A stretch of 64,000 nucleotides of DNA, from NCBI GenBank assembly GCA_036785705.1, contig JAWUZG010000036.1, positions 12,519,501 to 12,583,500 of the forward strand, written 5' to 3'. This stretch comes from Acanthornis magna. Lineage: Eukaryota > Chordata > Aves > Passeriformes > Acanthizidae. Positions 63,371 to 64,000 of the stretch are shown one piece after another (position 1 is the first letter of the stretch; each line of letters begins with the position of its first letter). The notes beneath the pieces are model-generated. The model was not told the origin of the DNA. It worked only from the letters and a program-made list of their open reading frames with translations, and made no database searches. The position numbers and the translations under genes are program-made.

Positions 63371-64000
63371 AAGAAGAAGAACAGAAGAACAAACTGCATT
63401 TTCTTTTAACTCATCTCTACTTTGACTAGCTGCTACACTGTCATATGTTCCCCTTAAAAACATCTGGCTCAGCACCATGCAGTCTGTCAAATTCCCTTCA
63501 TCCTCTTTTTAAGGGCCTTGTTTTCCCATTGGTCTTATAGTGCATCTTAATATTTGGTCAGTAAATTTCTAGTATTCTAACTAACACTAAATCTAACTTT
63601 TTGAAATGTCCTCAATTTTTGTGGAAGTGCTCATTTTCACTGGCAGATTTATCATAACTTTCACTGTGATCAAATTTTATTTCCATTACTTTGTCTTCTG
63701 TTGGCATACAAAACACCATGGAAAAGAACAAGAGATAGACTTCAATTGAACAAAAGAACAGAGGGGAAACCGAAGACAACAAAAGCTAATATGACATTAG
63801 TTCAAAGTGCAATGAATACAAAGACTAGAATCCTCCTTTGTTTGTCATTATTTGTCACAGAAAAACTCTTCAGTGGACTTTTGAAGCAGCAGGAATAAAT
63901 GCATCTTTACTGCTGTCTTAAAAAGTAGAAAGTTATAAAAATTATACTAAAAAATATGCAAAAGGAATAATATTTGTTCCTGGAAAAGGAGACCACAATG
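63371..64000. other. Unannotated end of window
   Basis: No gene or repeat is recognised. A 65-codon plus-strand frame at 63701-63898 has no motif. Confidence 0.55.

Noticed and set aside
1..64000. CRISPR arrays, operons, phage or plasmid genes
   Set aside because: No regularly spaced repeats, no dense coding and no ribosome-binding-site patterns; the repeat content is avian.

Overview
The window looks like intergenic or intronic nuclear DNA from a bird, most likely a songbird (passerine). The evidence is the repeats. There are several CR1 LINE fragments, some ending in the avian ATTCTGTG-type tail. One short SINE has a tRNA-Ile-like head and a CR1 tail, the TguSINE1 type known from passerines. 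There are also endogenous-retrovirus LTRs of avian type. The sequence is AT-rich. No bacterial-style gene, operon, CRISPR array or plasmid/phage feature is present. Nearly all open reading frames are short and look like chance or repeat-derived frames.

Layout. At 1.15-1.47 kb is a compact LTR with TATA box, octamer and poly(A) signal. At 3.55-6.86 kb is a minus-strand, internally deleted ERVL-like provirus: a nearly complete 3' LTR, decayed pol pieces, a truncated 5' LTR and matching 5-bp flanks; its pol is interrupted by a CR1 segment. From 7 to 21 kb the DNA is mostly unannotatable, apart from a 160-base pure polypyrimidine tract at 8.0-8.2 kb and a possible terminal exon on the minus strand at 18.9-19.1 kb. 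At 21.0-23.1 kb lie three CR1 fragments, the first two tail to tail. From 23 to 38 kb I recognise only low-complexity tracts. At 38.7-39.4 kb is a CR1 copy with an unbroken 142-codon C-terminal ORF2 frame. At 44.3-46.6 kb two copies of an unnamed repeat face each other, the second followed by the tRNA-derived SINE. The best candidate host exon (278 bp, minus strand, plausible splice sites) is at 47.9-48.2 kb. At 55.5 and 63.2 kb are two copies of an old palindromic repeat with tRNA-like cores. At 59.2-61.5 kb a long CR1 is split by a 504-bp solo LTR with exact 6-bp target duplication.

The two candidate exons share a strand but nothing shows they belong to one gene. No functional gene set can be assembled. 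I found no convincing new molecular system. The most informative content is the nested transposon history, the palindromic tRNA-like repeat, and the two unassigned open frames. Boundaries and family names come from reading by eye and are approximate unless target-site duplications are stated.
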